The notes beneath the pieces are model-generated. The model was given only the letters and a program-made list of their open reading frames with translations, was not told where the DNA came from and did not search any database. From NCBI RefSeq assembly GCF_000092785.1, contig NC_014225.1, forward strand, positions 1,253,340-1,317,339: a stretch of 64,000 nucleotides of DNA, read 5' to 3'. The DNA comes from Waddlia chondrophila WSU 86-1044 (GTDB lineage Bacteria; Chlamydiota; Chlamydiia; Chlamydiales; Waddliaceae). Shown here in pieces: positions 43,160-53,979 of the stretch; the first letter of the stretch is position 1; the number at the start of each line of letters is the position of its first letter. Made by a program: the position numbers and the translations under genes.

Positions 43160-43984
43160 ATGCACAATTTAGGCAAATTTGACCATGGATTTCGTTTGAA
43201 CATATTGGTGAACACTTTAGCTGCTCTTGGCGACTATTTTCGTTTGATCGCGCTTGTGATATGGGAAGCCTTTAAAAACCCGCCTCAAGCTAAGTTGATA
43301 CGCAATCAAATGTATGAAATTGGAGTGTTGTCGCTTCCCGTTGTGGCGATCACAGGATTTTCTACAGGAATGGTGCTGGCAGCGCAATCGTTTTTCCAAC
43401 TGGCAGACAAAGGGCTTGCAAGTGCAACCGGCTTGATGGTCGCCAAAGCAATGATGGTCGAACTAGGGCCTGTTTTAACAGCCTTCATGGTGACTGGACG
43501 TGTCGGAGCTTCCATGTGCGCCGAACTTGGCACAATGAAAGTCACCGAACAAATTGACGCTCTTAAATCAATGACAGTCAATCCATTAGGTTATTTAATC
43601 GCTCCTCGCTTCATTGCAGGCACATTGATGCTTCCGCTATTGACAGTCTTTAGCACCGTTATGGGAATTGGAGGCGGCTACATGATTGCCGTCTGGTTCT
43701 ATAAAATGCCTTCAAATACTTTTTTAGACCCTCTTCCGATCAATATCACAAATTTTGATTTTTTTAGCGGCCTCGTCAAAGCGATCTCCTTTGGAATCGT
43801 CATCGTCACAATTTCCTGTTACAAAGGGATGACGACCAGAGGAGGCGCAGCCGGTGTGGGCCGCGCAACGACAAACAGCGTTGTGATTTGTTATTCGGTT
43901 ATTCTCATTGGAAACTTTCTCTTAACAGTTGCGTTGAACGAATCCAATCAATTCCTGACCACTTTATTTGAAGAGGTGTTCTAA
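43160..43984 (+). CDS. mlaE: MlaE-family lipid ABC transporter permease
   Basis: From the ATG at 43160 (AAGG upstream) the product is 274 residues with five to six membrane segments. The family signatures EIGVLSLPVVAITGFSTGMVLAAQ, ELGPVLTAFMVTGRVGASMCAELGTMKVTEQIDAL and FGIVIVTISCYKG are clear. MlaE with MlaF and MlaD forms a phospholipid transport complex between inner and outer membranes. It is first of the operon and divergent from the ATP-grasp gene. Confidence 0.94.
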   Translation: MHNLGKFDHGFRLNILVNTLAALGDYFRLIALVIWEAFKNPPQAKLIRNQMYEIGVLSLPVVAITGFSTGMVLAAQSFFQLADKGLASATGLMVAKAMMVELGPVLTAFMVTGRVGASMCAELGTMKVTEQIDALKSMTVNPLGYLIAPRFIAGTLMLPLLTVFSTVMGIGGGYMIAVWFYKMPSNTFLDPLPINITNFDFFSGLVKAISFGIVIVTISCYKGMTTRGGAAGVGRATTNSVVICYSVILIGNFLLTVALNESNQFLTTLFEEVF

Positions 43985-43987
43985 GCA

Positions 43988-44746
43988 ATGATCGATGTCA
44001 AAGGAGTCTATAAATCATACGGCAGCCTCAAAGTGTTAACAGGGCTTAGCCTCTTTGTCAACGAAGGGGAAACGGTTGTGATCCTTGGCAGGTCGGGCGT
44101 AGGGAAAAGTGTTTTGCTTCGTCAAATCATCGGCATTGAAAAACCGGATAAAGGGGTTGTTGAAGTTCACGGACTAGATATTTGGAAGCTGTCGCGTAAA
44201 GAGCGTGAAAGGGAAACGCGGTACATGGGAATGCTCTTTCAAAGCGGTGCGATGTTCGACTCCATGAACGTTGAGGAAAATACGGCATTCTATCTCAATC
44301 AGCACTATCCCGATATGTCAAAAAGCGAAATTGCCGACAGAGTTGCAGAATCCCTTGCGATGGTCGATTTGAAAGATACGCAAAAAAAAATGCCTTCCGA
44401 TTTATCCGGCGGAATGCGAAAGCGTGCAGCTTTGGCACGCGTCGTAGCCTATCGTCCCCGCATCATTTTATATGACGAACCCACAACAGGCCTTGATCCG
44501 ATCACCTGCATGCAAATCAATGACCTCATCAACAAGACGCGCGAAGAGCTGCAAACAACAAGTATTGTCGTCACCCACGATATACGCTCTGCAATGGAAG
44601 TTGGGGACCGATTAGCGTTTCATAATCATGGAGTCATTGCACATATTGCACCCAAACACGAATTTACAAAAATAGACGATCCAATGCTGCAGCAGTTCTT
44701 TTCCAACGCTGCAGTTACAGAAGAAATATTGAACGGGTCTGGTTAG
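43988..44746 (+). CDS. mlaF: MlaF-family lipid ABC transporter ATPase
   Basis: A 252-residue ABC ATPase. Walker A is GRSGVGKSVLL, the signature LSGGMRKRAALARV, Walker B IILYDEPTTGLDP and the H-loop VTHDIRS. The N-terminal half with a long Q-loop region (MGMLFQSGAMFDSMNVEEN) is typical of MlaF. It is 3 bp after mlaE and 11 bp before mlaD. Confidence 0.96.
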   Translation: MIDVKGVYKSYGSLKVLTGLSLFVNEGETVVILGRSGVGKSVLLRQIIGIEKPDKGVVEVHGLDIWKLSRKERERETRYMGMLFQSGAMFDSMNVEENTAFYLNQHYPDMSKSEIADRVAESLAMVDLKDTQKKMPSDLSGGMRKRAALARVVAYRPRIILYDEPTTGLDPITCMQINDLINKTREELQTTSIVVTHDIRSAMEVGDRLAFHNHGVIAHIAPKHEFTKIDDPMLQQFFSNAAVTEEILNGSG

Positions 44747-44757
44747 AAGGAGAGACC

Positions 44758-45873
44758 ATGCAAGATCAAATGAAAAATATGCTAATCGCAATATTCATTA
44801 TTACTGCGTTGGCAATCATCGTATTTATGGTGATCTTTTTACACCCCTATACAGGCGACGAAGGGCAGATTCTCCACGTACGTTTTACCGATATCGACAA
44901 AGTCAGCGTCGGCACTCGGGTCACTTTTGCAGGAAAACCTGTCGGTGAAGTGACAAAAATCAGTGTTTTGCCGGAAGTCCGCTTAGGAAGGACTGAGAAA
45001 AAAGGCGATGTTTACGTGTATGAGTTAACGCTTGCAGTCGACAGCAATCTGAAAGTGTACAATTCGGACAAAGTCTCGCTCCGGACCTCTGGACTTTTAG
45101 GAGAAAAATCCATCTCGATCGACCCGGAGCCGATTAAGCCCGGAGAAAAGCTTCGGTTGGTGAATGACGAAATTATCTATGCTGAAGGAACAGGATCTGT
45201 CGAAGACACCTTTAATGAATTTAAAGAAGTTGCGGATAAATTTGATAAGGTCTTAGAGCTGATCACCGAAGCTCTGCAGGAGCTAAAAGATCGTGGAATG
45301 TGGGAAAATATCGCAAACACCGCCGATAACATCAGTGAAATCACGGCCAGGTTGTCAGAAAGATGGAATGATGTCGATGATACAATCGTCAGCCTTTCCG
45401 AAGCTGCATCAAATACAAAAAATATTACTGAACGGATCCATACCGGCGAAGGAACTCTTGGCCGAATCGTCAGCAGCGACGACTTGTATCTTCGCACAAA
45501 CTCTATCCTCAGTAAAGGGGAAACAGCGATGGACGACATTAATCATTATGGAATTCTTTTTCATTTGGATAAAGGATGGCAGCGCTTAAGAGCTAGACGC
45601 TTAAATCTTATGCAAAAGCTGCGAACTCCTCAAGAGTTCCGCAACTTTTTTAATGATGAGATCAATCAGATCTCTACTTCCATTTCCCGCGTATCTATGG
45701 TATTAGATAAATCAGAGTGCTACCCTTGCCTGATGGACGACTGTGAGTACCAAAAGGTGTTCGCAGAACTGATGCGTAGAGTAGAAAGCCTTGAAGAAAA
45801 CGTTAAAATGTTTAATATTCAGACTGTTGATTGTGAAGTCAAAAAAACCGAACTTTCGGAGTGCTATTACTAG
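44758..45873 (+). CDS. mlaD: MlaD-family substrate-binding protein (MCE domain)
   Basis: A 371-residue protein with one N-terminal membrane anchor (MLIAIFIITALAIIVFMVIF, about residues 8-27) and an MCE domain (about 40-125: VRFTDIDKVSVGTRVTFAGKPVGEV ... LRTSGLLGEKSISIDP). The long C-terminal half (about 155-370) is helical and predicted coiled coil, longer than in Escherichia coli MlaD, and has a cysteine cluster (CYPCLMDDC). It completes the mla operon; no MlaC or MlaB is in the window. Confidence 0.93.
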   Translation: MQDQMKNMLIAIFIITALAIIVFMVIFLHPYTGDEGQILHVRFTDIDKVSVGTRVTFAGKPVGEVTKISVLPEVRLGRTEKKGDVYVYELTLAVDSNLKVYNSDKVSLRTSGLLGEKSISIDPEPIKPGEKLRLVNDEIIYAEGTGSVEDTFNEFKEVADKFDKVLELITEALQELKDRGMWENIANTADNISEITARLSERWNDVDDTIVSLSEAASNTKNITERIHTGEGTLGRIVSSDDLYLRTNSILSKGETAMDDINHYGILFHLDKGWQRLRARRLNLMQKLRTPQEFRNFFNDEINQISTSISRVSMVLDKSECYPCLMDDCEYQKVFAELMRRVESLEENVKMFNIQTVDCEVKKTELSECYY

Positions 45874-46443
45874 ATGGAAAACATCCCCTACTCACAAATA
45901 GAAAAGGGAACGCTAATGATTGCCACGCCCGATATCGAAGCGGGAATTTTTTTCCGCAGCGTGGTGCTCATTTGCGAACACAACCCTAATGGATCGTTTG
46001 GTTTAGTGATCAATAAAAGTTTGGATCTTGAGCTTCCTGAAGAGATCATTAAAACAGAGGAGCTTCAAAATCCAAATATCGGTATTCGCGCCGGCGGCCC
46101 TGTGCAAACAAATCAGATGATGCTTCTGCACACTTCCCCCTCTATTCCTCAGCAAACTCTCCAAGTTTGTCATGGTGTCTATCTAGGCGGCGACCTTCAG
46201 TTCCTTCAAGGAACGATTATCGATTCGGAAGGACCTTCGGTTCTGCTTTGCTTTGGATATGCCGGCTGGGGAGCAGGTCAACTGGAAAGGGAGTTTCTCG
46301 ATGGCGGCTGGTTTCTTTATCCTGCTGAGCAGCATCTGATCTTCTCTACCCCTCCTGAGAAATTGTGGCAGACGATCTTGCGGGAAATGGGTGGCAAATA
46401 CGCTACTCTTTCTATGATTCCCGAAGATTTAAGCTGGAATTAG
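45874..46443 (+). CDS. YqgE/AlgH family protein (UPF0301)
   Basis: A 189-residue protein beginning with the family block [38 protein letters not shown]. It continues with [15 protein letters not shown] and [16 protein letters not shown]. The function of the family is unknown. The ATG directly follows the mlaD stop, so it is read from the mla transcript. A terminator follows. Confidence 0.95.
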   Translation: MENIPYSQIEKGTLMIATPDIEAGIFFRSVVLICEHNPNGSFGLVINKSLDLELPEEIIKTEELQNPNIGIRAGGPVQTNQMMLLHTSPSIPQQTLQVCHGVYLGGDLQFLQGTIIDSEGPSVLLCFGYAGWGAGQLEREFLDGGWFLYPAEQHLIFSTPPEKLWQTILREMGGKYATLSMIPEDLSWN

Positions 46444-46466
46444 AGAGTGTCGTTTCCTCAAACAAA

Positions 46467-46493
46467 AAAAACCAGCATGAAGCTGGTTTTTGA
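46467..46493. terminator. Rho-independent terminator, probably bidirectional
   Basis: Stem AAAACCAGC (46468-46476) and its complement (46482-46490) with a 5-nt loop; A-run before and T-run after. It lies between the convergent YqgE-like gene and rpsI and can serve both. Confidence 0.85.
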
Positions 46494-46517
46494 TCTTTTG
46501 TAGAGAAGAAAAAAGGA

Positions 46518-46904
46518 TTAGCGCTTAGAGAATTGGAATCTCTTACGAGCTCCGGCGCGTCCATATTTTTTACGCTCTTTCTTGCGCGGATCCCTTGTTA
46601 AATATCCTTTATCCTTAAATTCAGGCTGGAGTGTTTCATTTTCGCTGGCCAATGCTCTGGCAATACCTAGACGGATCGCTCCTACCTGACCTTCGATTCC
46701 TCCACCTTTTACTCGGATAATGAGGTCATGCTTACCTGCACCTCCCAGAGAAGCAAAAGGCAATAAGATTGCTTCTTGCTGAACCTTAAGCGGGAGATAT
46801 TGATCCATCGGCCTGCCGTTGATCACAATATTTCCTTTCCCCTGCCGCACTCTTACAGATGCAACAGCTGTTTTTCTTCTTCCTGTAGCGACTGACTCTT
46901 CCAC
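46518..46904 (-). CDS. rpsI: 30S ribosomal protein S9
   Basis: A 128-residue uS9. It opens [20 protein letters not shown], includes [19 protein letters not shown], and ends in the invariant [14 protein letters not shown] tail that reaches the P-site tRNA. It is 10 bp downstream of rplM. Confidence 0.98.
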   Translation of the reverse strand: MEESVATGRRKTAVASVRVRQGKGNIVINGRPMDQYLPLKVQQEAILLPFASLGGAGKHDLIIRVKGGGIEGQVGAIRLGIARALASENETLQPEFKDKGYLTRDPRKKERKKYGRAGARKRFQFSKR

Positions 46905-46914
46905 TTAGTACCTC

Positions 46915-47370
46915 TTAAATATTTGCTGTTACTGGTTTTTGCGCGTGTAATTGATGTTCAGCTCCCGCATAGATACGTAGACGGCGCATTTGCTTGCGGC
47001 CAAGCACAGTTTTTGGCATCATCCCTTTGACGGCATGCTCGATAATGTACTCAGGCTTTCTCGCTTGCATCACGCGGTAAGGAATCTCCCTTTGCCCACC
47101 TACATGACCTGTGTGGTAAATATAGCTCTTTTGCGCCTCTTTGGCACCTGTAACTGCAATTTTTTCGGCATTGATCACAATCACGCCATCTCCCCCATCG
47201 GTAGATGGAGTGAACGTCGGCTTATGCTTTCCTCTCAACACCTTAGCAACTTCAGATGCAAACCGCCCCAGAGTTTTTCCCTCGGCATCCAGCACAAACC
47301 AGTTGCGTTCGACCTCTTCTTTCTTTTGAAAGAAGCTTTTCTGCTCTATTTTGCGTTTTTTCTGCGTCAT
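46915..47370 (-). CDS. rplM: 50S ribosomal protein L13
   Basis: A 151-residue uL13. The start at 47370 gives MTQKKRKIEQKSFFQ; the family block NWFVLDAEGKTLGRFASEVAK, GDGVIVINAEKI, HTGHVGGQREI and MMPKTVLGRKQMRRLRIYAG follow. The N-terminal extension (about 20 basic residues) is longer than in Escherichia coli L13. It is the promoter-proximal gene of the rplM-rpsI pair. Confidence 0.98.
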   Translation of the reverse strand: MTQKKRKIEQKSFFQKKEEVERNWFVLDAEGKTLGRFASEVAKVLRGKHKPTFTPSTDGGDGVIVINAEKIAVTGAKEAQKSYIYHTGHVGGQREIPYRVMQARKPEYIIEHAVKGMMPKTVLGRKQMRRLRIYAGAEHQLHAQKPVTANI

Positions 47371-47548
47371 TAAAATAATTCCCAAGCGTAATCTGTTTAA
47401 AAATTAGATAGTAGCATCATACTAAGATACCGCATTTTTGCCAAGGCTTTATGCTCCTCCCAGGAGAAAATCAATTTGTCCTGGAAAAAAGATCGCCTCT
47501 TTCAGTATAATCCATACCGATTAAGACTTAAGCAGGAATGATCATGAG

Positions 47549-48868
47549 ATGAAAGAACCTAAGAATTTTTTTGTACGCACATACGGCTGTCAAATGAACG
47601 AACTTGATACAGAGGTGATCGTTGGATTGCTGGAAAGTCGAGGGCTGGAAAGAACGGAAGATGAAAATTTAGCGGATCTGCTGATCTATAATACCTGCTC
47701 CATCCGCGACCTGGCAGAGCGCAAAGTGATGGGCAAACTCGGAAAGCTCGGACGTTCACGCAAAAAGGATAAGATGATCGGCGTCACCGGCTGCATGGCA
47801 AATGCTAAAAAGGACACTCTTTTCCGCAAACTTCCCCATATCGATTTTGTTCTGGGCACAAATAATATTCACGACCTGAACAGCGTCCTCGATGAGGTGA
47901 TGGCAACCGGAACTCAAAGCTGCCGCACAGATGAAAAATTTTCTTTTGAACTGGACTATGCCTCTGCAAAGCGCGACGATCATTTAAAGGCTTTTGTTTC
48001 CATTATTCGAGGTTGCGACAAATTCTGCACCTACTGCGTCGTTCCCTACACCCGTGGGCCGGAAGTTTCCCGCTCGCCTGAGCATATTATCGAGGAGATC
48101 AAGCAGCTGGCAGACAAAGGGTATAAAGAAGTAACGCTGCTTGGCCAGAACGTGAATAGCTACGGAAAAGACCAGCCGGAGTGGAACTGCCTTTTCCACG
48201 ACCTCTTGGAAAGGATCGATCAAGAAACTGGAATTGCCCGAGTCAGGTTTATGACTAGCCACCCGGTTGATATCACTCGTGAGCTGATGGAGGCGATCAG
48301 AGATTTCGACAGCTTATGCGAGTTTGTCCACTTTCCTATTCAGTCAGGATCAAGCAGGATCTTGCGCAAGATGCACCGCATTTACACGCTTGAGCAATAC
48401 ATGGAAAAAGTGCAAATGCTCAAAGAGATCGTTCCCAATGTTTCCCTCGGAACCGATGTCATTGTTGGATTCCCGACAGAAACAGAAGAAGAGTTTCAGA
48501 TGACTTATGACGCTATGAAGGAAATTGAGTATTCCGTTGCGTTTATTTTCGCTTACAGCCCAAGAAAAGGAACGCCTGCCATGCGCTGGAAAGATGACAT
48601 TCCGGAAGAGGTAAAGCAAGAGCGCCTTCACCGTTTAATGGAGCTGCAAGAAAGCATCTATAAAAAGCAGCTGCAGGAGATGATGGGAAAGGAAGTGGAA
48701 GTCTTGGTGGAAAGGAGAAATTCAAAAGACGACAGATTTGTCAAAGGGCGCACAAGCTGCTGGAAAAAGGTGATCTTTCCGGGCACCGATGAGATGATCG
48801 GCACCCTTCAAAAAGTGATCGTTGACGGCTATAGCCATCAGACACTCATCGGAAAAATGCCTAATTGA
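47549..48868 (+). CDS. miaB: tRNA-2-methylthio-N6-isopentenyladenosine synthase MiaB
   Basis: MiaB adds the methylthio group to A37 of tRNAs. The 439-residue radical-SAM enzyme has the N-terminal UPF0004 domain (VRTYGCQMNELDTE...VTGCMAN) carrying three Cys of the auxiliary cluster, the radical-SAM CxxxCxxC in GCDKFCTYCVVPYTRG, the LGQNVNSYG and HFPIQSGSSRILRKM motifs specific for MiaB, and a C-terminal TRAM domain (about 375-435). Its stop overlaps sodC (convergent) by 8 bp. The related mtaB-like gene lies at 52680. Confidence 0.97.
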   Translation: MKEPKNFFVRTYGCQMNELDTEVIVGLLESRGLERTEDENLADLLIYNTCSIRDLAERKVMGKLGKLGRSRKKDKMIGVTGCMANAKKDTLFRKLPHIDFVLGTNNIHDLNSVLDEVMATGTQSCRTDEKFSFELDYASAKRDDHLKAFVSIIRGCDKFCTYCVVPYTRGPEVSRSPEHIIEEIKQLADKGYKEVTLLGQNVNSYGKDQPEWNCLFHDLLERIDQETGIARVRFMTSHPVDITRELMEAIRDFDSLCEFVHFPIQSGSSRILRKMHRIYTLEQYMEKVQMLKEIVPNVSLGTDVIVGFPTETEEEFQMTYDAMKEIEYSVAFIFAYSPRKGTPAMRWKDDIPEEVKQERLHRLMELQESIYKKQLQEMMGKEVEVLVERRNSKDDRFVKGRTSCWKKVIFPGTDEMIGTLQKVIVDGYSHQTLIGKMPN

Positions 48869-49478
48869 GCACACCGCTGATGATCTCTCCGCAGCCGATC
48901 CTTGCTCCGGAATTTCCGGAAGGATCGGTTTCCAAATCATCCTCTCCTTCGTGAACCACTATTGATTTTCCAATGATCGAGTGCTCCCCGTTCAATTTAA
49001 GTCCTTCAATCACTTCATCATAGTAAGCAAATCCATACTCATCGGCCTCTAAATTTCCCAAATCCCCTTCGTGCCGCTCAGCGCTCTGAGGCCCTCCATG
49101 CTTTTTGTTAAAAGGATTGAAATGTCCACCTGCAGAGCTTGCATCGTGAGCTGAGCAGTCTCCGTGTTCATGGATGTGGAAGCCGTGTTTTCCCGGTTCA
49201 AGCCCTCCAATATTGGCGATGATTCGGATGCCGTTGTCGACAGCGATAAAATCTACTGCTCCGACAACTTCACTGCCGCTCTTGGCCTGAACAACGGCAA
49301 AGGCCTTGGAAACCTGTCCATTTTCATCTTCGTCATTATCATCCTCTTGAACATGATCGACTGCAATCACTTCAAATGCTTGCGCTGAAGTCGAGGCATT
49401 CTCTTCTTTTTTCTCTTGATCTTTGCTGCAACTTGCCAAAATCAAGCTTAACGCTGCGATATAGGCGATATTTTTCAT
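48861..49478 (-). CDS. sodC: Periplasmic Cu/Zn superoxide dismutase, lipoprotein
   Basis: A 205-residue protein with a lipoprotein signal (ALSLILASC, lipobox LASC, Cys about 17), then an acidic linker and a Cu/Zn SOD domain (about 70-200). Metal ligands are visible: GFHIHEHGDC (Cu His), HFNPFNKKHGG (Zn His), and KSIVVHEGEDD; the active-site Arg is in SGARIGCG. It would detoxify superoxide in the periplasm, outside the cytoplasm where SodA-type enzymes work. It is 8 bp upstream-overlapping with miaB and co-directional with ligA. Confidence 0.93.
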   Translation of the reverse strand: MKNIAYIAALSLILASCSKDQEKKEENASTSAQAFEVIAVDHVQEDDNDEDENGQVSKAFAVVQAKSGSEVVGAVDFIAVDNGIRIIANIGGLEPGKHGFHIHEHGDCSAHDASSAGGHFNPFNKKHGGPQSAERHEGDLGNLEADEYGFAYYDEVIEGLKLNGEHSIIGKSIVVHEGEDDLETDPSGNSGARIGCGEIISGVLN

Positions 49479-49486
49479 TGATCCTC

Positions 49487-51487
<2,001 letters not shown>

Positions 51488-51497
51488 TTAACTCTGA

Positions 51498-51672
51498 TAT
51501 TCTGAAATGAATTCAAAATTTGGAAATTTGACAAGGAGGCGCCCTAAATTTGATCCCGGCTAAGCCAGCGCTGAAGCAGCTCAAACTGAACAGGTTGAGC
51601 GATACAAGCAGGCCTTAAATTTAGAAGTTGCCAACGACGTCAAAAACCGAATTTTGAATTCATTTCAGTATA
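51498..51672. repeat. MITE-like imperfect palindrome, copy 3 (divergent ends)
   Basis: About 175 bp, ends in an inverted repeat: TCTGAAATGAATTCAAAATT (51501-51520) against the complement of AATTTTGAATTCATTTCAGTATA. The interior core matches copies 1 and 2 (CAGGTTGAGCGATACAAGCAGG against TAGGTTGAGTGATGCAAGCGGG, and CCAACGACGTCAAAAACCGAA). The terminal arms have diverged in a compensatory way: they still pair with each other. It occupies most of the ligA upstream gap. Confidence 0.75.
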
Positions 51673-51714
51673 AAGGCAAGAATATACCTAAATGAAAAGG
51701 AAAAATACACACGT

Positions 51715-52683
51715 TTATTTCTGGAAATGATCGAAATAATAGGTGGAATCTTTAGCAAATGAAAGAGCCGAGCCTGTGGAAATGATCTTTTCTCCCTTTT
51801 CAGACTCTCTTTTCAAACGGAAATTTTTGATCCCTTTCTGAAAAAGAAATGTCTGTTCCTGATCAACAGCGCTATAAAAGACCATTCGCTTGATCATTTT
51901 CTTGCTCCATTCCATATCCAGCAAACCCGCCGTCCCTAAATCAATAGAAACCATTCTTCCACAGTGGAATGCAGAGGGCAGGCACGGAAGAATCGAAATT
52001 TGAGAACCAGATTCGATAAATAAACTCCGCAAAAATTTAGCCCCTTCGGCAATCAATGCCAAAGGGGAACATTTCCTGCTAACTGGAGGAAGAGAGATAC
52101 CCAAGTGATCTTCATCCTCTAAACGGGGATGGAAAATTCCATCGAATCCCACATCGTAAAGCTGCCAAATCTCATCATGCAAGGTCGGCTTATTCTTCTG
52201 AATCTGAAGCATAAACCCTAAAGCCCCCTCTTGATGAGGCTGAACCTGCGGAATCAACTGAGCCAATCTCATCCAATGAGGCACGATCTCTTTCAAATCA
52301 CCCCGCCTCTTGACTAAGCACCAGTCCTGTTTTTTGTGCGATCCAAGCGAAAGACGCTCAAAAGGCTTAGAATGAAAAAGCGGCGCCGCTGCTTGATCAC
52401 CCCCTCTTGTTCCTGCCATACGAAATTCTCCCGACTCGCTCCACAAACAAAAGCGGCGATACCCTTCGCGATAGAATCCCCAAACCCACACGCACCCCTT
52501 TTCCAAATCGAGCTGCACTGTGAACTCTTTAACAGGTCCGGAAAGCTCTAAAGGAATGGATCGATCGTTTACCTTGAACAAGGTGGGATACAGAGTCAGA
52601 ACATGATCGCTGCGCGGCAAAATCAAACGCGTGCCGGGACGATGGGAAAAAGGCCTAAGCCTTTCGGCAATCCGAATTTTCAT
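51715..52683 (-). CDS. Unknown protein, C-terminal part GH95-like
   Basis: A 322-residue soluble protein, no signal peptide. The last ~90 residues (ISILPCLPSAFHCGRMVSID...GLLDMEWSKKMIKRM) follow the pattern of the C-terminal beta-sandwich of glycoside hydrolase family 95, where LLPALP...G...GGFEVD..W is typical. The preceding ~230 residues do not show the catalytic (alpha/alpha)6 barrel, and the GH95 catalytic region is not recognisable. It may be a binding or carbohydrate-related protein, or unrelated. The start overlaps the mtaB-like stop by 4 bp, so the two are coupled. Confidence 0.7.
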   Translation of the reverse strand: MKIRIAERLRPFSHRPGTRLILPRSDHVLTLYPTLFKVNDRSIPLELSGPVKEFTVQLDLEKGCVWVWGFYREGYRRFCLWSESGEFRMAGTRGGDQAAAPLFHSKPFERLSLGSHKKQDWCLVKRRGDLKEIVPHWMRLAQLIPQVQPHQEGALGFMLQIQKNKPTLHDEIWQLYDVGFDGIFHPRLEDEDHLGISLPPVSRKCSPLALIAEGAKFLRSLFIESGSQISILPCLPSAFHCGRMVSIDLGTAGLLDMEWSKKMIKRMVFYSAVDQEQTFLFQKGIKNFRLKRESEKGEKIISTGSALSFAKDSTYYFDHFQK

Positions 52684-53963
52684 GAACCTATCCCTACCAC
52701 CTTTCCTATCAGAGCTGCTGCAGTGTTTTCTCTACATTCAACCTCAATCATGGTATTTGGACGGAGAGCTGCTTTCGGCACCATTACCGGAAGAAAATTA
52801 TCGGTATGCCCTGAAATCATCTCTGTATGAAGATCATCATAGTTTTCGGTCAACACAGACATTCTTCTTCCAACATAAGAGGAGCGCAAATTAAAGGCGA
52901 TCTCTTCACTTAAACGAAGCACTTCCTGCTTTCTTCTTTGAATGACATCGGCAGAAACACGATCCGAATACAGAGCTGCACGAGTGCGCGGCCTTGGGCT
53001 GTAAGGAAACATGTGCACCTTAGCAAACTGCACTTCTTGCAAAACCTCCAACGTTTCTTGGTGGTCCCGTTCAGTTTCACCGGGGAAACCGACAATCACA
53101 TCTGTCGTGAACGTAAAATCCGAACAAGCGCTTCTCAACCTGGAGACGGTATCCATGAACATCTGACGGGTATACTTGCGATTCATCCTCTTCAAAACGA
53201 CATTCGAACCCGATTGCAAAACAATATGCATCGAACGACAGGTCTTTTTTCCATTGATGATCGTTTCCAACATTTCATCGTCAACTTCGTCAGGATCAAT
53301 AGAAGAAACCCGCAACCTTTCAAGCCCTGGAACAGCGTCCACTTCTTTAACCAACTCTGCCAGTCTGCGCGGCTCATCGGCACCTCCATCAAAATCACCG
53401 ATATTGATCCCCGTCAATACAATTTCTTTATAGCCGTTGGCAATAAGATCTTTCACCTCCTCCAAGACCTGGCCCATCGTACGTGATCTCGACCTTCCTC
53501 TGACATAAGGAATAATGCAATAGGTGCAAAAGGAGTTGCACCCGTCTTGAACTTTGACAAACGCCCGGGTGTGAGCATCAAAATTCCGAATGGAAAATTC
53601 AGGCAAGTCTTCTCCGGGAAACACCTTTTCTAATAAAATTTCCTTGTCTGCATTTTTGACAAGTTGAGCGACCCCTTCGATCGCCTCAATCTTTTCAGGC
53701 TGTCTTTCAACCGAACAGCCAGTCACAATAATTTTTGCATGAGGATTTTTTTTGGCAAGCTGACGAATCTCATAACGACTGCGGCTGTCTGCCGACTCTG
53801 TAACAGTACATGTATTGACAATGCAAAGATCCGCATCTTCCTTGCCTTCAGCCGGTTCATACCCCATCTGGAGCAATTGGTCCCTAAATGCCTGCGACTC
53901 ATACTGGTTTGTTCTGCACCCCAGAGTAACGACACGAAATTTTTGACGTTTTTTAGTATTCAT
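52680..53963 (-). CDS. MtaB-like tRNA methylthiotransferase
   Basis: A 427-residue radical-SAM methylthiotransferase. The N-terminal domain has VVTLGCRTNQYESQAF with the first Cys, the radical-SAM motif CNSFCTYCIIPYVRG, and a C-terminal TRAM domain. GCRTNQYE, VTGCSVER and LTGINIGDF fit MtaB, which modifies t6A37 of tRNA to ms2t6A, better than MiaB or RimO. I chose the ATG at 53963 (MNTKKRQKF); the ORF's first ATG (53981) overlaps the divergent FAD gene. Distinct from miaB at 47549. Confidence 0.9.
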   Translation of the reverse strand: MNTKKRQKFRVVTLGCRTNQYESQAFRDQLLQMGYEPAEGKEDADLCIVNTCTVTESADSRSRYEIRQLAKKNPHAKIIVTGCSVERQPEKIEAIEGVAQLVKNADKEILLEKVFPGEDLPEFSIRNFDAHTRAFVKVQDGCNSFCTYCIIPYVRGRSRSRTMGQVLEEVKDLIANGYKEIVLTGINIGDFDGGADEPRRLAELVKEVDAVPGLERLRVSSIDPDEVDDEMLETIINGKKTCRSMHIVLQSGSNVVLKRMNRKYTRQMFMDTVSRLRSACSDFTFTTDVIVGFPGETERDHQETLEVLQEVQFAKVHMFPYSPRPRTRAALYSDRVSADVIQRRKQEVLRLSEEIAFNLRSSYVGRRMSVLTENYDDLHTEMISGHTDNFLPVMVPKAALRPNTMIEVECRENTAAALIGKVVGIGS

Positions 53964-53979
53964 AGCAAGATAATATAAC

